Below, piece by piece: positions 42,071 to 51,095 of a stretch of 64,000 nucleotides of DNA. Origin of the DNA: Chloroflexota bacterium (lineage in GTDB: Bacteria; Chloroflexota; Limnocylindria; Limnocylindrales; CSP1-4). Position 1 is the first letter of the stretch. Every line of letters starts with the position of its first letter. The notes under the pieces were generated by a model. It saw only the letters and a program-made list of their open reading frames with translations. It was not told the origin of the DNA and did no database searches. Made by a program: the position numbers and the translations under genes. The DNA lies in assembly GCA_004297395.1 (NCBI GenBank), contig SCUO01000049.1:1-64000 (forward strand), written 5' to 3'.

Positions 42071-42520
42071 CTAGTGGACCGACGCCACCGTCCCCTCGAG
42101 GAGGCGCTTCAGGCCGGTCCAGATTCTCAGCTCCTGCCGCCGACCCATCCACGCGACCAGCGGGCCCATCAGCCTGAGCATGCCGTGCGGCTGGATCTCC
42201 CCCGCCCACCGCATCCGGGTCGCCTCTCGAATGGGCTCGAAGGTCAGGGTGTAGGCGATGTCCATGGACGTCATCGTGGTCGTGGAGGCGAGCCGCCGGG
42301 GCCGCTCGTACTCGGTGACCCTGATGACCATCGAGACGGGCCGTCCCCCGCTCACGACCTCCGCCCGGTACTGCGTACCCACGCCGATGGGTCCGTCCGA
42401 GATCTTCTCGGCGAGGCGCATCTGCGTGTTGTATGTCGGCTCGTTGCGTTCGTCGGCGACGTAGTCGAACACGTCCTCGACCGGACGGTCGATGACGATG
42501 TCTCCCTTGATGCGGATCAC
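42071..42520 (-). CDS. SRPBCC (START-like) family protein
   Basis: The 149-residue protein begins MIRIKGDIVIDRPVEDVFDY, the typical opening strand and helix of polyketide-cyclase/START-like proteins. ADERNEPTYNTQM and VTEYERPRRLAS follow. The family has a hydrophobic pocket for lipid or polyketide-like ligands. The start overlaps the upstream membrane protein stop by four bases, so both may serve one lipid-linked role. Confidence 0.85.
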   Translation of the reverse strand: MIRIKGDIVIDRPVEDVFDYVADERNEPTYNTQMRLAEKISDGPIGVGTQYRAEVVSGGRPVSMVIRVTEYERPRRLASTTTMTSMDIAYTLTFEPIREATRMRWAGEIQPHGMLRLMGPLVAWMGRRQELRIWTGLKRLLEGTVASVH

Positions 42521-43242
42521 TTCGCTCTCACCTCCGGCTGGCGGATTGGCCCCGCCGCCGCTCCCCCCAGCGCACGGCGGAAGACGAGGCTCAGGAGCAC
42601 TCCCGCGGCGATCAGCACGATCCAGTTGATCGACAGGACCGACACCTCGAAGGCGATGAGGTCACCGCCGACGATCCAGAACCACACGAGAGCCGCGACG
42701 GCCAGGACGAAGCCGCCCACGAACAGCCAGCGGATCGCGCGCTCGACCCGACCGCCGGCGAACACCGGTGCGGCGAACAGGAGCGCGAGACTCATCGCCA
42801 GGTAGCCGAGCGCCTCGCCGGCAATGAACAATCCGTGCGGGTTGTACTGCGTCAACAGCGACAGGCCGTCGGTCTCACCGGCCTGCAGGCTCGGGATCAC
42901 GACGGTCAGCTGGACGAAGTAGTCGGCCCCGATGACAACGGCGAAAGCCGTCGCGAACGCCAGACCGATGCTGCTGAAGATTCTCCGCGACTCCGGGGCG
43001 TAGGCGTGGATCGCGGCCGCGAGCACGACGAAGACCGGGACGAGCAGGAGACCCGGGATCAGCCACAGGTAGTCGCCCGGAATGAACTGGGCGACGTCGG
43101 TGTACGGGACGGGGATGCAGGCCCAGGTCGTCGGACCGCAGAAGGGGCCACTCCTCGCCGGCGTCGAGATCCCCGCGACCGCGAAGGTCGCGGTGACGAT
43201 CACTGTCAGGATCGCTGCCCAGAACCCGGTTCGGTAGTGCAC
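42517..43242 (-). CDS. Multi-span membrane protein coupled to SRPBCC
   Basis: From GTG 43242 it has 241 residues and about seven helices, e.g. TGFWAAILTVIVTATFAVAG and YLWLIPGLLLVPVFVVLAAA. The sequence between helices includes FCGPTTWACIPVPY, with two Cys possibly joined outside. The upstream open frame reads through poor-quality sequence and is not used. The family is not recognised. Confidence 0.6.
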   Translation of the reverse strand: MHYRTGFWAAILTVIVTATFAVAGISTPARSGPFCGPTTWACIPVPYTDVAQFIPGDYLWLIPGLLLVPVFVVLAAAIHAYAPESRRIFSSIGLAFATAFAVVIGADYFVQLTVVIPSLQAGETDGLSLLTQYNPHGLFIAGEALGYLAMSLALLFAAPVFAGGRVERAIRWLFVGGFVLAVAALVWFWIVGGDLIAFEVSVLSINWIVLIAAGVLLSLVFRRALGGAAAGPIRQPEVRAK

Positions 43243-43635
43243 GGAAAAGCAAGGCCTCGAGTGCGGACGCGCATGGAGCAGGGACTGCACCTGGAGGGCC
43301 GCGCGTCGACGTGCCCCGAGGCCTGTGGGCAGCATGTCCCGAGGCGCTGCAGGGAACGAGTGCCGTTCATCCCGATCCCGAGCCCCGCGGCCCCGTCGAA
43401 ACGGCCCGGGAGCCGGTGCGATCGGGCCAGCGTGAGCGGCGTCGTGTCCCAAGGGACGCGGCGGCGGGCCGCGGTTCCTCGTTGGCCGGTTGGCCACGCC
43501 TTCGGTTATCTCGCCGCTCGGGCACCCCAGGTGCACTGGCGCCTTGGGCGCCATGGGCCGCGGGGGCTTCGAGGAGGGCTGGGGCCGCGGGCGCCTGTGC
43601 AGTCGGCGAGCTGCCCGCGACCGGGATGCGCAGAC
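43243..43635. other. Intergenic region with one hairpin
   Basis: Nearly 400 bases without a supported gene. TGGCGCC (43537-43543) and GGCGCCA (43547-43553) form a 7-bp hairpin with a three-base loop, possibly the terminator of the minus-strand gene ending at 43636. Confidence 0.4.
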
Positions 43636-44064
43636 CTACATGTCCGTTGCGAGCCTCGCCGAGGGGGCGCGCCACTCCGCGGGCCGCCAGGTCCAGGACC
43701 ACCACGCGATCGCCAGGCATCCGAGGGTCTCGAGGGCCGCGATGAACACGTAGTGGGGCGTGGCCGAACCCATGCCCAGCACGAATGCGACCGTCACGAC
43801 GGCGGCGCCGATGTTGGCCCACCGCGCCGTCCGCTGCGGCAGCAGGAGCGAGAGCAGGACCATGGAGATCGGGACCTCCGCCACGACCGCCGCGACGAGC
43901 AGGAACGCGGGCGTGATCTGGATCCCCTCGGCGGTCCCGGCGAGGACCTGCTGGAGCGCGCCCGGGCTCATGAACGAGAGGATGTCCGCGAACACCATGT
44001 TGAGCATGACGAAGACCCATGCCGCAGACAGGCGTGCGCGCATCCCAACGACTTCCGTGTGCAC
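43636..44064 (-). CDS. DUF6326-like four-helix membrane protein
   Basis: The 142-residue protein has about four helices, beginning AAWVFVMLNMVFADILSFMS, with ITPAFLLVAAVVAEVPISMVL in the middle, and resembles DUF6326 members. Function is unknown. It is divergent from a TetR gene across two clear operators and is the likely target of that regulator. Confidence 0.72.
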   Translation of the reverse strand: MHTEVVGMRARLSAAWVFVMLNMVFADILSFMSPGALQQVLAGTAEGIQITPAFLLVAAVVAEVPISMVLLSLLLPQRTARWANIGAAVVTVAFVLGMGSATPHYVFIAALETLGCLAIAWWSWTWRPAEWRAPSARLATDM

Positions 44065-44112
44065 GATGACTCCTTTGGCCGGCGCGCGTGGGGCGGCGGC
44101 GCTCTTCGAGAT

Positions 44113-44137
44113 GTCGTACTAACGTTGTTAGTACGAC
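44113..44137. promoter_or_regulatory. TetR operator 1 (25-bp palindrome)
   Basis: GTCGTACTAAC (44113-44123), GTT, GTTAGTACGAC (44127-44137) is an 11-bp perfect inverted repeat. It lies nearer the minus-strand membrane protein gene and is paired with a second site 34 bp away. Confidence 0.8.
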
Positions 44138-44151
44138 TGCGCGGATCATGC

Positions 44152-44166
44152 ACTAACGCTGTTAGT
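44152..44166. promoter_or_regulatory. TetR operator 2 (15-bp palindrome)
   Basis: ACTAAC, GCT, GTTAGT repeats the core of operator 1. Centre-to-centre distance is 34 bp, about three helical turns, so two repressor dimers could sit on one face of the DNA and control both divergent genes. Confidence 0.75.
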
Positions 44167-44210
44167 ATGTCAACGGGTTCTCCCGCGGGGGAAGGACGGC
44201 TGGAGGCGCA

Positions 44211-44879
44211 ATGCCACGCAGGGCGCACAACGATGAGCGGCGCGAGACACTGAATCGAGATCGCGTGCTGCGGACGGCGATGGCCGTGGCGGACGAGCGC
44301 GGGATCGAGACGCTCACGATGCGCGAGCTTGCCGGCCGGCTCGGCATCGAGGCGGCGTCGCTCTACAACCACGTCTCGGGCAAGGACGACCTCCTCGCAG
44401 GGATGGCGGACCTCGTGATCGCGGAGATCGACCTGCCGTCCGAGGACTCAGGCTGGCGCGAGGCGATGCGCCGGCGTGCGATGTCGGCCCGCGAGCTCTT
44501 CGAACGTCACGGGTGGGCGGCCGCGCTCATCGACACACGCATGCAGGCCCAGCCCAGCGGGCTCGCGTATGCGGACCGGGTCCTGGGCACGCTCCTCCGG
44601 GTGGGCCTCTCCCCGGCGGTCGCGGGCAACGCGTTCCTCGTCCTCGACAGCTACATCTACGGCTACGAGCGGCAGCGGACGATCCTGTCCAGGGATGACG
44701 GCGGCGACTCCACCGACACGGCGCAGGAGGTCGGCGACGCGATCCCGCCCGGCGCCTTCCCGGCGCTTGCCGCGGTGGCGGCGGCCTACGCGAAGCAGCC
44801 GTTTGACGAGGACGCCGGGTTCGCGTTCGGCCTCGAGCTGCTGCTCGACGGGATCGAGCGGCTGCTGCCGACAGGCTGA
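44211..44879 (+). CDS. TetR family regulator (TetR_C type)
   Basis: The 222-residue protein has RVLRTAMAVADERGIETLTM, the HTH RELAGRLGIEAASLYNHVSG and a C-terminal domain like that of tetracycline repressors (SARELFERHGWAAALIDTRM, LVLDSYIYGYERQ). Paralogue of the TetR at 45619. It probably binds ACTAAC-N3-GTTAGT in front of itself and the DUF6326-like gene. Confidence 0.9.
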   Translation: MPRRAHNDERRETLNRDRVLRTAMAVADERGIETLTMRELAGRLGIEAASLYNHVSGKDDLLAGMADLVIAEIDLPSEDSGWREAMRRRAMSARELFERHGWAAALIDTRMQAQPSGLAYADRVLGTLLRVGLSPAVAGNAFLVLDSYIYGYERQRTILSRDDGGDSTDTAQEVGDAIPPGAFPALAAVAAAYAKQPFDEDAGFAFGLELLLDGIERLLPTG

Positions 44880-44928
44880 AGTCGCGGCCGCTGTGGCCGT
44901 CCGGACGCGCCGCCTGGAAGTACCGACC

Positions 44929-45549
44929 TCAAGGCGCACCGCATGCGACACCCCGAGCCCCTATCGACCCGGTTGTCTGGACGGACGGACCCATCGCAGC
45001 TTCGCCCCGGGCCGCGTCGGTGACCCGTTCTCCGGCCCCTTGCGGCGCGACCCGCCGGACCCGGAGCGCCTGGTTGACCGCGAGCAGACGGAAGCCCTGC
45101 TGATCGCCGCCCGCGAACCGGGCCGAAACCGCCTGCATCGGGATGATCTCCGGCTGGTCCACCTCGTACGTCTGCCCCTCGTGCACGATCGTGGCGGACC
45201 CGCTCGCCAGCACGTTCTGGAGCCAGTTCGTGCGTGACCCGTACACGAGCGCGATCAGGAACCCGTCGTCGGCGGCCACCACCCCGACGGGCGTTTCGTA
45301 CGGTCGGCCCGAGGTCCGGCCGCGATGCCGGATCACGGACGCATACGCTCCGGGCGTGCCTGCCGATCGCATCTGCTTCGGGTTGATGATCGCGCGCTGG
45401 AGTCGAATGAGGGGGCCGAGCACGAGCGGGGTCTTCGCTCGCATCCCCAGCACGTACACGAGCGCGATCGCCACGACTCCCAGGAACAGGGCGCCCACGA
45501 GGGTCGCCACCTGCAGCAACATCGGTGCCTCCTTGGCTGGTGCGTTCAT
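44929..45549 (-). CDS. Membrane-anchored deazaflavin (F420)-dependent nitroreductase family protein
   Basis: The 206-residue protein has one N-terminal helix (LQVATLVGALFLGVVAIALV), then a DDN-type split barrel (ASVIRHRGRTSGRPYETPV, FLIALVYGSRTNWLQNVLASG, ATIVHEGQTYEV). The membrane helix is unusual in this family, which mostly reduces quinones or nitro compounds with F420H2. The C-terminal 40 residues after LRVRRV look unconserved. It is divergent from a TetR across CTACACTGTAAGC repeats. Confidence 0.85.
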   Translation of the reverse strand: MNAPAKEAPMLLQVATLVGALFLGVVAIALVYVLGMRAKTPLVLGPLIRLQRAIINPKQMRSAGTPGAYASVIRHRGRTSGRPYETPVGVVAADDGFLIALVYGSRTNWLQNVLASGSATIVHEGQTYEVDQPEIIPMQAVSARFAGGDQQGFRLLAVNQALRVRRVAPQGAGERVTDAARGEAAMGPSVQTTGSIGARGVACGAP

Positions 45550-45552
45550 CAG

Positions 45553-45597
45553 CTACACTGTAAGCTGACGGTGTAAGCCTATGACTACACTGTAAGC
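45553..45597. promoter_or_regulatory. Repeated TetR operator half-sites
   Basis: CTACACTGTAAGC occurs exactly at 45553-45565 and 45585-45597, and a related GGTGTAAGC at 45570-45578. The first copy is part of an imperfect 20-bp palindrome (45555-45574, ACAC...GTGT, eight of ten pairs matched). The sites lie between the reductase start and the TetR start. Confidence 0.7.
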
Positions 45598-45618
45598 CTG
45601 TCAAGGGTGAGGGATCCA

Positions 45619-46299
45619 ATGACGAAACCGCCGACGCAGCCCACTCCGGCCGCGGCCTCCGGACGCATGCCGCTACACCGCGACCGGGTCCTCCAGGCGG
45701 CCGTTGCGCTTGCCGATGAGGACGGCCTGGATGCGGTGTCGATGCGCAGGCTCGGTCAGCAACTGCGGGTCGAGGCGATGTCGCTCTACAAGCACGTGGC
45801 CAACAAGGACGACATCCTCGACGGCATCGCCGACCTCGTCGTGGGCGACTTCGAAGTGCCGTCCGGCGACATCGACTGGAAGACGGCTGTTCGGCGGAGT
45901 GCGATCTCGGCCCACCAGGCCCTGGTACGCCACCCCTGGGCCAGCAGCCTGATCGAGTCCCGCCGCAACGCCGGTCCCGCGAGGCGGCGTTACCTGGACG
46001 CGTTGATCGGGGTCCTTGCCGGCGCGGGGTTCCCGATGCCGATCGTCATCCGCGCGATCATGGCGCTGGACAGCCACACCTACGGCTTCGTGCTCCAGGA
46101 GATGGCGTGGTCGTTCGACAGTGAGAACGCGCCGGAGATGGCGACCGCGTTTGCGCGAAGCCTTCCGGCGGGCGAGTACCCGAACCTCCTCGCGATGGCC
46201 GAGATGACGGCGACGGCCCCTGGCGGCGCCGCGGTCGACTTCGAGTTCGGGCTGGATCTGATCCTCGACGGCCTCGAGCGGCTCCGCCCAACGCCCTGA
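45619..46299 (+). CDS. TetR family regulator (TetR_C type)
   Basis: Its 226 residues include RVLQAAVALADEDGLDAVSM, the HTH RRLGQQLRVEAMSLYKHVAN and a C-terminal domain with SAHQALVRHPWASSLIESRR and MALDSHTYGFVLQE. It is a paralogue of the TetR at 44211 with the same domain architecture. ATG 45619 is preferred over GTG 45607 because the GGG of GAGGGATCC lies upstream. It likely represses the deazaflavin reductase gene. Confidence 0.9.
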   Translation: MTKPPTQPTPAAASGRMPLHRDRVLQAAVALADEDGLDAVSMRRLGQQLRVEAMSLYKHVANKDDILDGIADLVVGDFEVPSGDIDWKTAVRRSAISAHQALVRHPWASSLIESRRNAGPARRRYLDALIGVLAGAGFPMPIVIRAIMALDSHTYGFVLQEMAWSFDSENAPEMATAFARSLPAGEYPNLLAMAEMTATAPGGAAVDFEFGLDLILDGLERLRPTP

Positions 46300-46315
46300 G
46301 CTGCGGAGATCCGCT

Positions 46316-47179
46316 CTACAGGACCGCGACGGCATTCCGCAGGGCATCGGATACCGCGTGAGCGATGCCGGGCGCTGCAAGGTTCCCCGTCCGCCGCCAT
46401 GCGGTCACGAGGACGTAGCCCAGCACGCCATGGATGGCCACGAGATACGGGACCGTCAGAAGCCCGAGGTCCACGGACATCACCGGCAGGTGCCAGAGGC
46501 CCCACAGCGCGGATCCGTAGAGGGCCGATGCACGGTCGGGACCGGGCGTCGAGCCGCGCAGGTACGGGTCGAGGAGCCCCCGGAAGAGGACCTCCTCCAT
46601 GACGAACACGACGGGGATGTAGGTGGCGACCGAGATGACGGCGGTCGCGACCGCGCCGCCGAGGTTTCCATCGAAGCCTCCCGAGACGAGCCGGAGGGCG
46701 ACGATGACGGCCGCGAGGATGGCGCCGTTGATCAGCGACGCCCGGGCGGTCGACCGCGCCGCATCCCGGTTCATGGCTCGAATGCTGTAGACCGCGCCGA
46801 TCGCGCCGAGGATCGCGGCCAGGCCGTAGCCCGCCAGGATCGGGTCGCCGTGCTGGATGCCCCGGAGGAGGACCATGGCCGGTGCGATCGCCACGACGCC
46901 GACCGCCAGCATCGACCGCGGCGTGAACGCCAGGGGTGGCGCAGCGCGCAGCCACAGCGCCCGGAGTGGCCTGCGGACGACCAGCGCCTGGAAGGCGACC
47001 GTGATCGGGATGCCGAGGAGCAGGTAGCCCTCCGCGCTGAGCTCGAACGCGATGCCCAGGGCCGCGTACCCGCCGATCAGGAGGGTTGCTCCGACCACGC
47101 GGGCCACGCGGCCTTCGACCGCGGTGACCTGGGTCGGTCTGCCCATGCGCGCCGGGAGCGCATCGGATCGGGCGCTCAT
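46316..47179 (-). CDS. CPBP intramembrane metalloprotease
   Basis: The 287-residue protein has about eight helices with the motifs FVMEEVLFRGLLDPYL, ALWGLWHLPVMSVDL and GIAHAVSDALRNA, so all three active-site motifs are present. It is more complete than the copy at 31474. Its start overlaps the alpha/beta hydrolase stop by four bases, indicating one operon. Confidence 0.9.
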   Translation of the reverse strand: MSARSDALPARMGRPTQVTAVEGRVARVVGATLLIGGYAALGIAFELSAEGYLLLGIPITVAFQALVVRRPLRALWLRAAPPLAFTPRSMLAVGVVAIAPAMVLLRGIQHGDPILAGYGLAAILGAIGAVYSIRAMNRDAARSTARASLINGAILAAVIVALRLVSGGFDGNLGGAVATAVISVATYIPVVFVMEEVLFRGLLDPYLRGSTPGPDRASALYGSALWGLWHLPVMSVDLGLLTVPYLVAIHGVLGYVLVTAWRRTGNLAAPGIAHAVSDALRNAVAVL

Positions 47180-48534
47180 CGAAGCGCCGTTCCGGACCGG
47201 AGCGAAGCCACGAGGTCGAGGATTGCCTGGGTGGATGCTGCGGCGCCGTCGCCGGTGATGAGCGAGGCGTGCGTAGCCGCCTCGTCAACGCGGTGGGTGC
47301 TGTTCGTCGAGAGGTGCGGCAGCTCGTCCTGGGCGTCGAGCCAGCCGGCCTGTTGGCCCGTTCCGGCGGAGACCACGATGAGCGGTCGGTCGCCGAGACT
47401 CGTGAGCGCCTGCGCCTGCCGGAGGGCGGCGGGGAGGGCCAGGAGCTCGTCACGCGCCGCGCGGCCGGCTGCCGGCGTCGACTGGTCGGCGGTCACCCCG
47501 AACGTCGGGCCGAGGAGCCCGATCCGGGCAAGCGAGGGTGACAGCGTGGCTGCGCGCAGGAGGTATTGATACGTCGTGGGGTAGTCGGGCAGGGCGATGA
47601 ATGCATCCGCCGGCTGAGCATCCAGCAGGACCATCCCGGCGACCTCATCGGGATAGCGCTCGGCAAAGACCCGCACGTAGTTGCCGCCCGAAGAGTGGCC
47701 GACCAGGACGTAGGGGCCGGTCAGGCCGGCCTGCACGAGCAGGGTGTGCAGGTCGACGGCCAGGGCGATCCCATCCTGAGGCCCGACCTCATCGCTTCGT
47801 CCGTGGCCCGCGCGGTCGTACGCGCAGACCGTCGTCGACGCGGCCACGCCTGGTGCGATTCGTCCCCAGTAGGCCGACGACTCGCCGAGACCCGCCTGGA
47901 GGACGACGGTCGGGCTCCCGGACCCGCTGCACTCGAGGTAGAGGCGGCGGCCGCCCACATCGACCATCTGGCCGGACGCCGCCGAGGCGCCGGAACCAGT
48001 GGCCGCGCTGACGGTCGCGACGGCGCCGCCGACGGCGAAGACGAGGAGCGTGACGGTCACGGGAACCACGAGCCAGCGTCCGCGGCCGCGCAGATGCCGG
48101 CGGACCTGGACGATCATCCAGACCCCGAGGATGGCCAGGGCCGGCGGCCAGATCCAGCTCAGGACGTCCATTGCGGCCGGGCCCGGCTGGAACACCATCA
48201 GGACGAGCCCGATCGCGCCGAGGAACATGGCCGGAACGGCCATCCAGGCCTGCGGCTGGGCGCTGAAACGGGTCGAGAGCCAGGCCATGAGGCCCCAACC
48301 GAGCCCGAAGGCGGACAGCACCGACCCGCTGATCAGCGGCTCCGAGCCGCCCGAGCTCGCGCCGAGCAACAGGGCGACGGCCACGACGGCACCCGCGGCG
48401 AGCCCGCCGAGGATGGCCGGCACGGGGGAGCGGGTCGTCATGCGGTGCGAAGACGTATGCACAGAAAGGGCCTCCGGGGAACCAGGACGCTTGCTGACCG
48501 AGCCGCCATCGGTTCGATTGGACCGCCGGCTCAT
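47176..48534 (-). CDS. Membrane-anchored alpha/beta hydrolase
   Basis: At 452 residues it has four or five N-terminal helices, then an exported or membrane-side alpha/beta-hydrolase domain from about residue 215. The domain has MVDVGGRRLYLECSGSG, AYDRAGHGRSD, the nucleophile elbow GHSSGGNY (Ser) and the late His in ATHASLITGD. The substrate is unknown. ATG 48534 begins MSRRSNRTDGG; the frame further upstream has no ribosome site. A CPBP protease follows in the operon. Confidence 0.85.
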   Translation of the reverse strand: MSRRSNRTDGGSVSKRPGSPEALSVHTSSHRMTTRSPVPAILGGLAAGAVVAVALLLGASSGGSEPLISGSVLSAFGLGWGLMAWLSTRFSAQPQAWMAVPAMFLGAIGLVLMVFQPGPAAMDVLSWIWPPALAILGVWMIVQVRRHLRGRGRWLVVPVTVTLLVFAVGGAVATVSAATGSGASAASGQMVDVGGRRLYLECSGSGSPTVVLQAGLGESSAYWGRIAPGVAASTTVCAYDRAGHGRSDEVGPQDGIALAVDLHTLLVQAGLTGPYVLVGHSSGGNYVRVFAERYPDEVAGMVLLDAQPADAFIALPDYPTTYQYLLRAATLSPSLARIGLLGPTFGVTADQSTPAAGRAARDELLALPAALRQAQALTSLGDRPLIVVSAGTGQQAGWLDAQDELPHLSTNSTHRVDEAATHASLITGDGAAASTQAILDLVASLRSGTALR

Positions 48535-48730
48535 GTCTCGACCGTAGGGCTGCGCGGGGCCCCGGGCCACGGAGCCAGCACAGCGCCTTCGCGCGGTGTT
48601 TGCTCGGGTGGGAACCAAGGGTCTGCCCGGATGCCGGGTGGCGTACGATCGCGCTCGCTCGCTTTTCGCGGGCTGGCACCCGGAAACGATGTGGATCGGT
48701 CGCGAAGATCGTCGTCAGGGAGGGGAGCGC

Positions 48731-50020
48731 GTGATCGACCTGCCACTCCAGGTCCTCGTCCAGAACGCCGCCCTGCTGCTCGCGGTGGCGGTCGTCTTCG
48801 ACGCGGTCACGCTTCGCGTGACCTTCGACCGGACCCGGATCCAGCAGGCGATCGCAGGGCTGCTGCTCGGCGTGATCGGGATCAGCATCATGCTGACGCC
48901 GTGGCAGTTCGCCCCTGGCATCTTCTTCGACACGCGGACGGTCCTGCTCAACATCGTGGGGCTGTTCTTCGGGGCCATCCCGACGGTCGCCGCCCTGGCC
49001 GTGATGATCGCCTGGCGCATCGCCCAGGGCGGCCCGGCGGCGTTCACCGGCATCGTCGGCATGCTCGTCGCGGCTGGGCTCGGCCTGTATTGGCGGAGCC
49101 GCCAGCACAGGCTCGAGGATCTGTCCTTCCGCGACCTCTATCTCTTCGGCGTCGGTACCCACTTGATCACGCTCGTGCAGGTGACGTCGCTGATGTTCCT
49201 GACCGTGCCCGATTCGGCCGCCGCAGCCCTAGGGCGATACTGGATCCCGCTGCTCACGATCTATCCGGTGGCTACGGCGCTGCTGGGCGTCCTGCTGGTC
49301 GCCCGCCTCCGCGCTCGCCGGCTCGCCGACGCGAACGCCCGGCTCCAGGGTCAGGTCGAGGCCCAGCTCGAGGAGGTCCGCGCCTCTCGCGCGCGAATCG
49401 TCGAGGCCGGTGACCGCGAGCGCCGGCGGGTGGAGCGAGACCTCCACGACGGGGCCCAGCAGCGGCTCGTCTCGCTGAGCCTCGAGCTGCAGGTCGCGCG
49501 GCGCGCGCTCGGCGATGGCGGCGACCCTGCGGTTCGGCGGAGCCTGGACCGGGCGGCGGAAGAGGCCATGACGGCCCTCGCCGAGCTGCGCGACCTGGCC
49601 CTCGGGATCCATCCCCTCATCCTGACCGAGGCCGGGATCGGGCCGGCCGTCGAGTCACTGGCCGACCGGACACCGGTGGAGGTCACCGTCGACGTCGGCG
49701 CGGAGCGGTATCCGCCCGCGGTCGAGGGAGCGGCGTACTTCCTCATCTCCGAGGCCCTTACGAACGTCACGAAGTACGCAAACGCGACCCGGGCGATCGT
49801 GCGGGTCAGGGGGTCGGCAGATCAGCTCAACGTCGAGATCGAGGATGACGGGGTTGGAGGCGCGGACTCCCGCTCCGGCAGCGGCCTCCGCGGCCTTGCC
49901 GACCGACTCGCTGCGCTTGATGGCACGCTGACGATCGTGAGCCCGGTCGGTGGCGGAACGCGCATCTCGGCGCGGATCCCGACCATTCACCCGATGTCAG
50001 ACCCCGTGCCAGCCCTGTAG
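48731..50020 (+). CDS. Sensor histidine kinase, 5TM-LYT-like N-terminus (HisKA_3)
   Basis: Its 429 residues contain five or six helices in the LytS-like input region (LLNIVGLFFGAIPTVAALAV, GIVGMLVAAGLGLYWRSR), a coiled linker, the H-box RRRVERDLHDGAQQRLVSLS and ATPase boxes (LISEALTNVTKYANAT, DDGVGGADSRSGSGLRGLAD). GTG 48731 follows GGGGAG. It is followed by a receiver-only protein and a LuxR regulator. Confidence 0.9.
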   Translation: MIDLPLQVLVQNAALLLAVAVVFDAVTLRVTFDRTRIQQAIAGLLLGVIGISIMLTPWQFAPGIFFDTRTVLLNIVGLFFGAIPTVAALAVMIAWRIAQGGPAAFTGIVGMLVAAGLGLYWRSRQHRLEDLSFRDLYLFGVGTHLITLVQVTSLMFLTVPDSAAAALGRYWIPLLTIYPVATALLGVLLVARLRARRLADANARLQGQVEAQLEEVRASRARIVEAGDRERRRVERDLHDGAQQRLVSLSLELQVARRALGDGGDPAVRRSLDRAAEEAMTALAELRDLALGIHPLILTEAGIGPAVESLADRTPVEVTVDVGAERYPPAVEGAAYFLISEALTNVTKYANATRAIVRVRGSADQLNVEIEDDGVGGADSRSGSGLRGLADRLAALDGTLTIVSPVGGGTRISARIPTIHPMSDPVPAL

Positions 50021-50044
50021 GACGGGCACCGCACGCGTGGCACG

Positions 50045-50410
50045 ATGGAGCCCATGAGCACGATCCTGATCATCGACGACGACCCGCGGTTCCGGGCTCA
50101 GGCCTCCGGTCTCCTGGCGGCTGACGGCTTCACCGTGATCGGCGAGGCCGTCGATGGGACGTCGGGCCTCGAAGCGGCCCGATCCCTCCGGCCGGACTTC
50201 GTCCTGATCGACATCGGACTGCCCGACATCGAAGGTTTCGAGGTGGCGCGCGGCCTGGCGAGCGAGGAGCCGCCGCCGCTCGTGGTCCTGACGTCGAGTC
50301 GCGACGCACGGGCCTATGGGCGGCGTCTGACCACCGTCAAGTGCCTGGGCTTCATCCCCAAGGAGCGGGTCTCCGGGGCCGCCATCCGAGCGCTGGTCGA
50401 CGCGGGATGA
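50045..50410 (+). CDS. Single-domain response regulator (receiver only)
   Basis: The 121-residue protein is a bare receiver: ILIIDDDPRFRAQA, phospho-Asp in FVLIDIGLPDIEGFE and the Thr in VVLTSSRDA, with Lys in FIPKERVSG. It has no output domain. It overlaps the next response regulator by four bases and may act as a phosphate sink or a switch between kinase and regulator. ATG 50054 is an alternative start. Confidence 0.88.
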   Translation: MEPMSTILIIDDDPRFRAQASGLLAADGFTVIGEAVDGTSGLEAARSLRPDFVLIDIGLPDIEGFEVARGLASEEPPPLVVLTSSRDARAYGRRLTTVKCLGFIPKERVSGAAIRALVDAG

Positions 50411-51063
50411 CGCTCCGGCTTGTCCTGGCCGACGACTCGGTCCTCGTTCGCCAGGGTGTCGCGCGCCTGCTCATCGACGCCGGGTTCGACGTGGTCGCGC
50501 AGGTCGGTGACGCCGATGCGCTGTTGCAGTCAGCCCGGGAGCTGCTCCCGGACGTCGTGATCGTCGACATCCGGATGCCGCCGACCCACACCGATGAAGG
50601 GCTGCGCGCCGCGCAGGCGATCCGCCAGGAACATGGGACCACCGTGGGCATCCTGGTCCTGTCCCAGCACGTCGAACCATCGTTCGCCCTTCGCCTGATG
50701 AGTGACGGCGCTGGTGGCGTCGGCTACCTGCTCAAGGACCGCGTCTCCGACCTCGATGATCTCGCCGACGCCATCAGGCGAATCGCGAAGGGAGGGTCGG
50801 TCATCGATCCGGCCGTGGTGGCGGTGCTGGTTGGTCGGCGGTCGCGCGTCCCGCTCGACGACCTCACCGAACGGGAACGCGCCGTCCTGGCGCTGATGGC
50901 GGAGGGTCGATCGAACCAGGCCATCGGCGATCGGCTCGGCATGGCGCGGAAGACGGTCGAGGCCCACATCGCCAACATCTTCTCCAAGCTCGAGCTCGAG
51001 CCCGCCGCCGACGACCACCGACGCGTGCTGGCGGTCCTCGCGCACCTCCGCGGACCAGGCTGA
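50407..51063 (+). CDS. NarL/LuxR-type response regulator
   Basis: The 218-residue protein has a receiver (LVLADDSVLVRQGVARLL, phospho-Asp in VVIVDIRMPP, YLLKDRVSD) and a LuxR HTH (LTERERAVLALMAEGRSNQA, then LGMARKTVEAHIANIFSKL). Partner of the kinase at 48731. The convergent MDR-ABC operon ends 33 bases after it. Confidence 0.92.
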   Translation: MTLRLVLADDSVLVRQGVARLLIDAGFDVVAQVGDADALLQSARELLPDVVIVDIRMPPTHTDEGLRAAQAIRQEHGTTVGILVLSQHVEPSFALRLMSDGAGGVGYLLKDRVSDLDDLADAIRRIAKGGSVIDPAVVAVLVGRRSRVPLDDLTERERAVLALMAEGRSNQAIGDRLGMARKTVEAHIANIFSKLELEPAADDHRRVLAVLAHLRGPG

Positions 51064-51095
51064 CGTCGCGAGCGTCGTCGGGCCGACCTTCGAGC

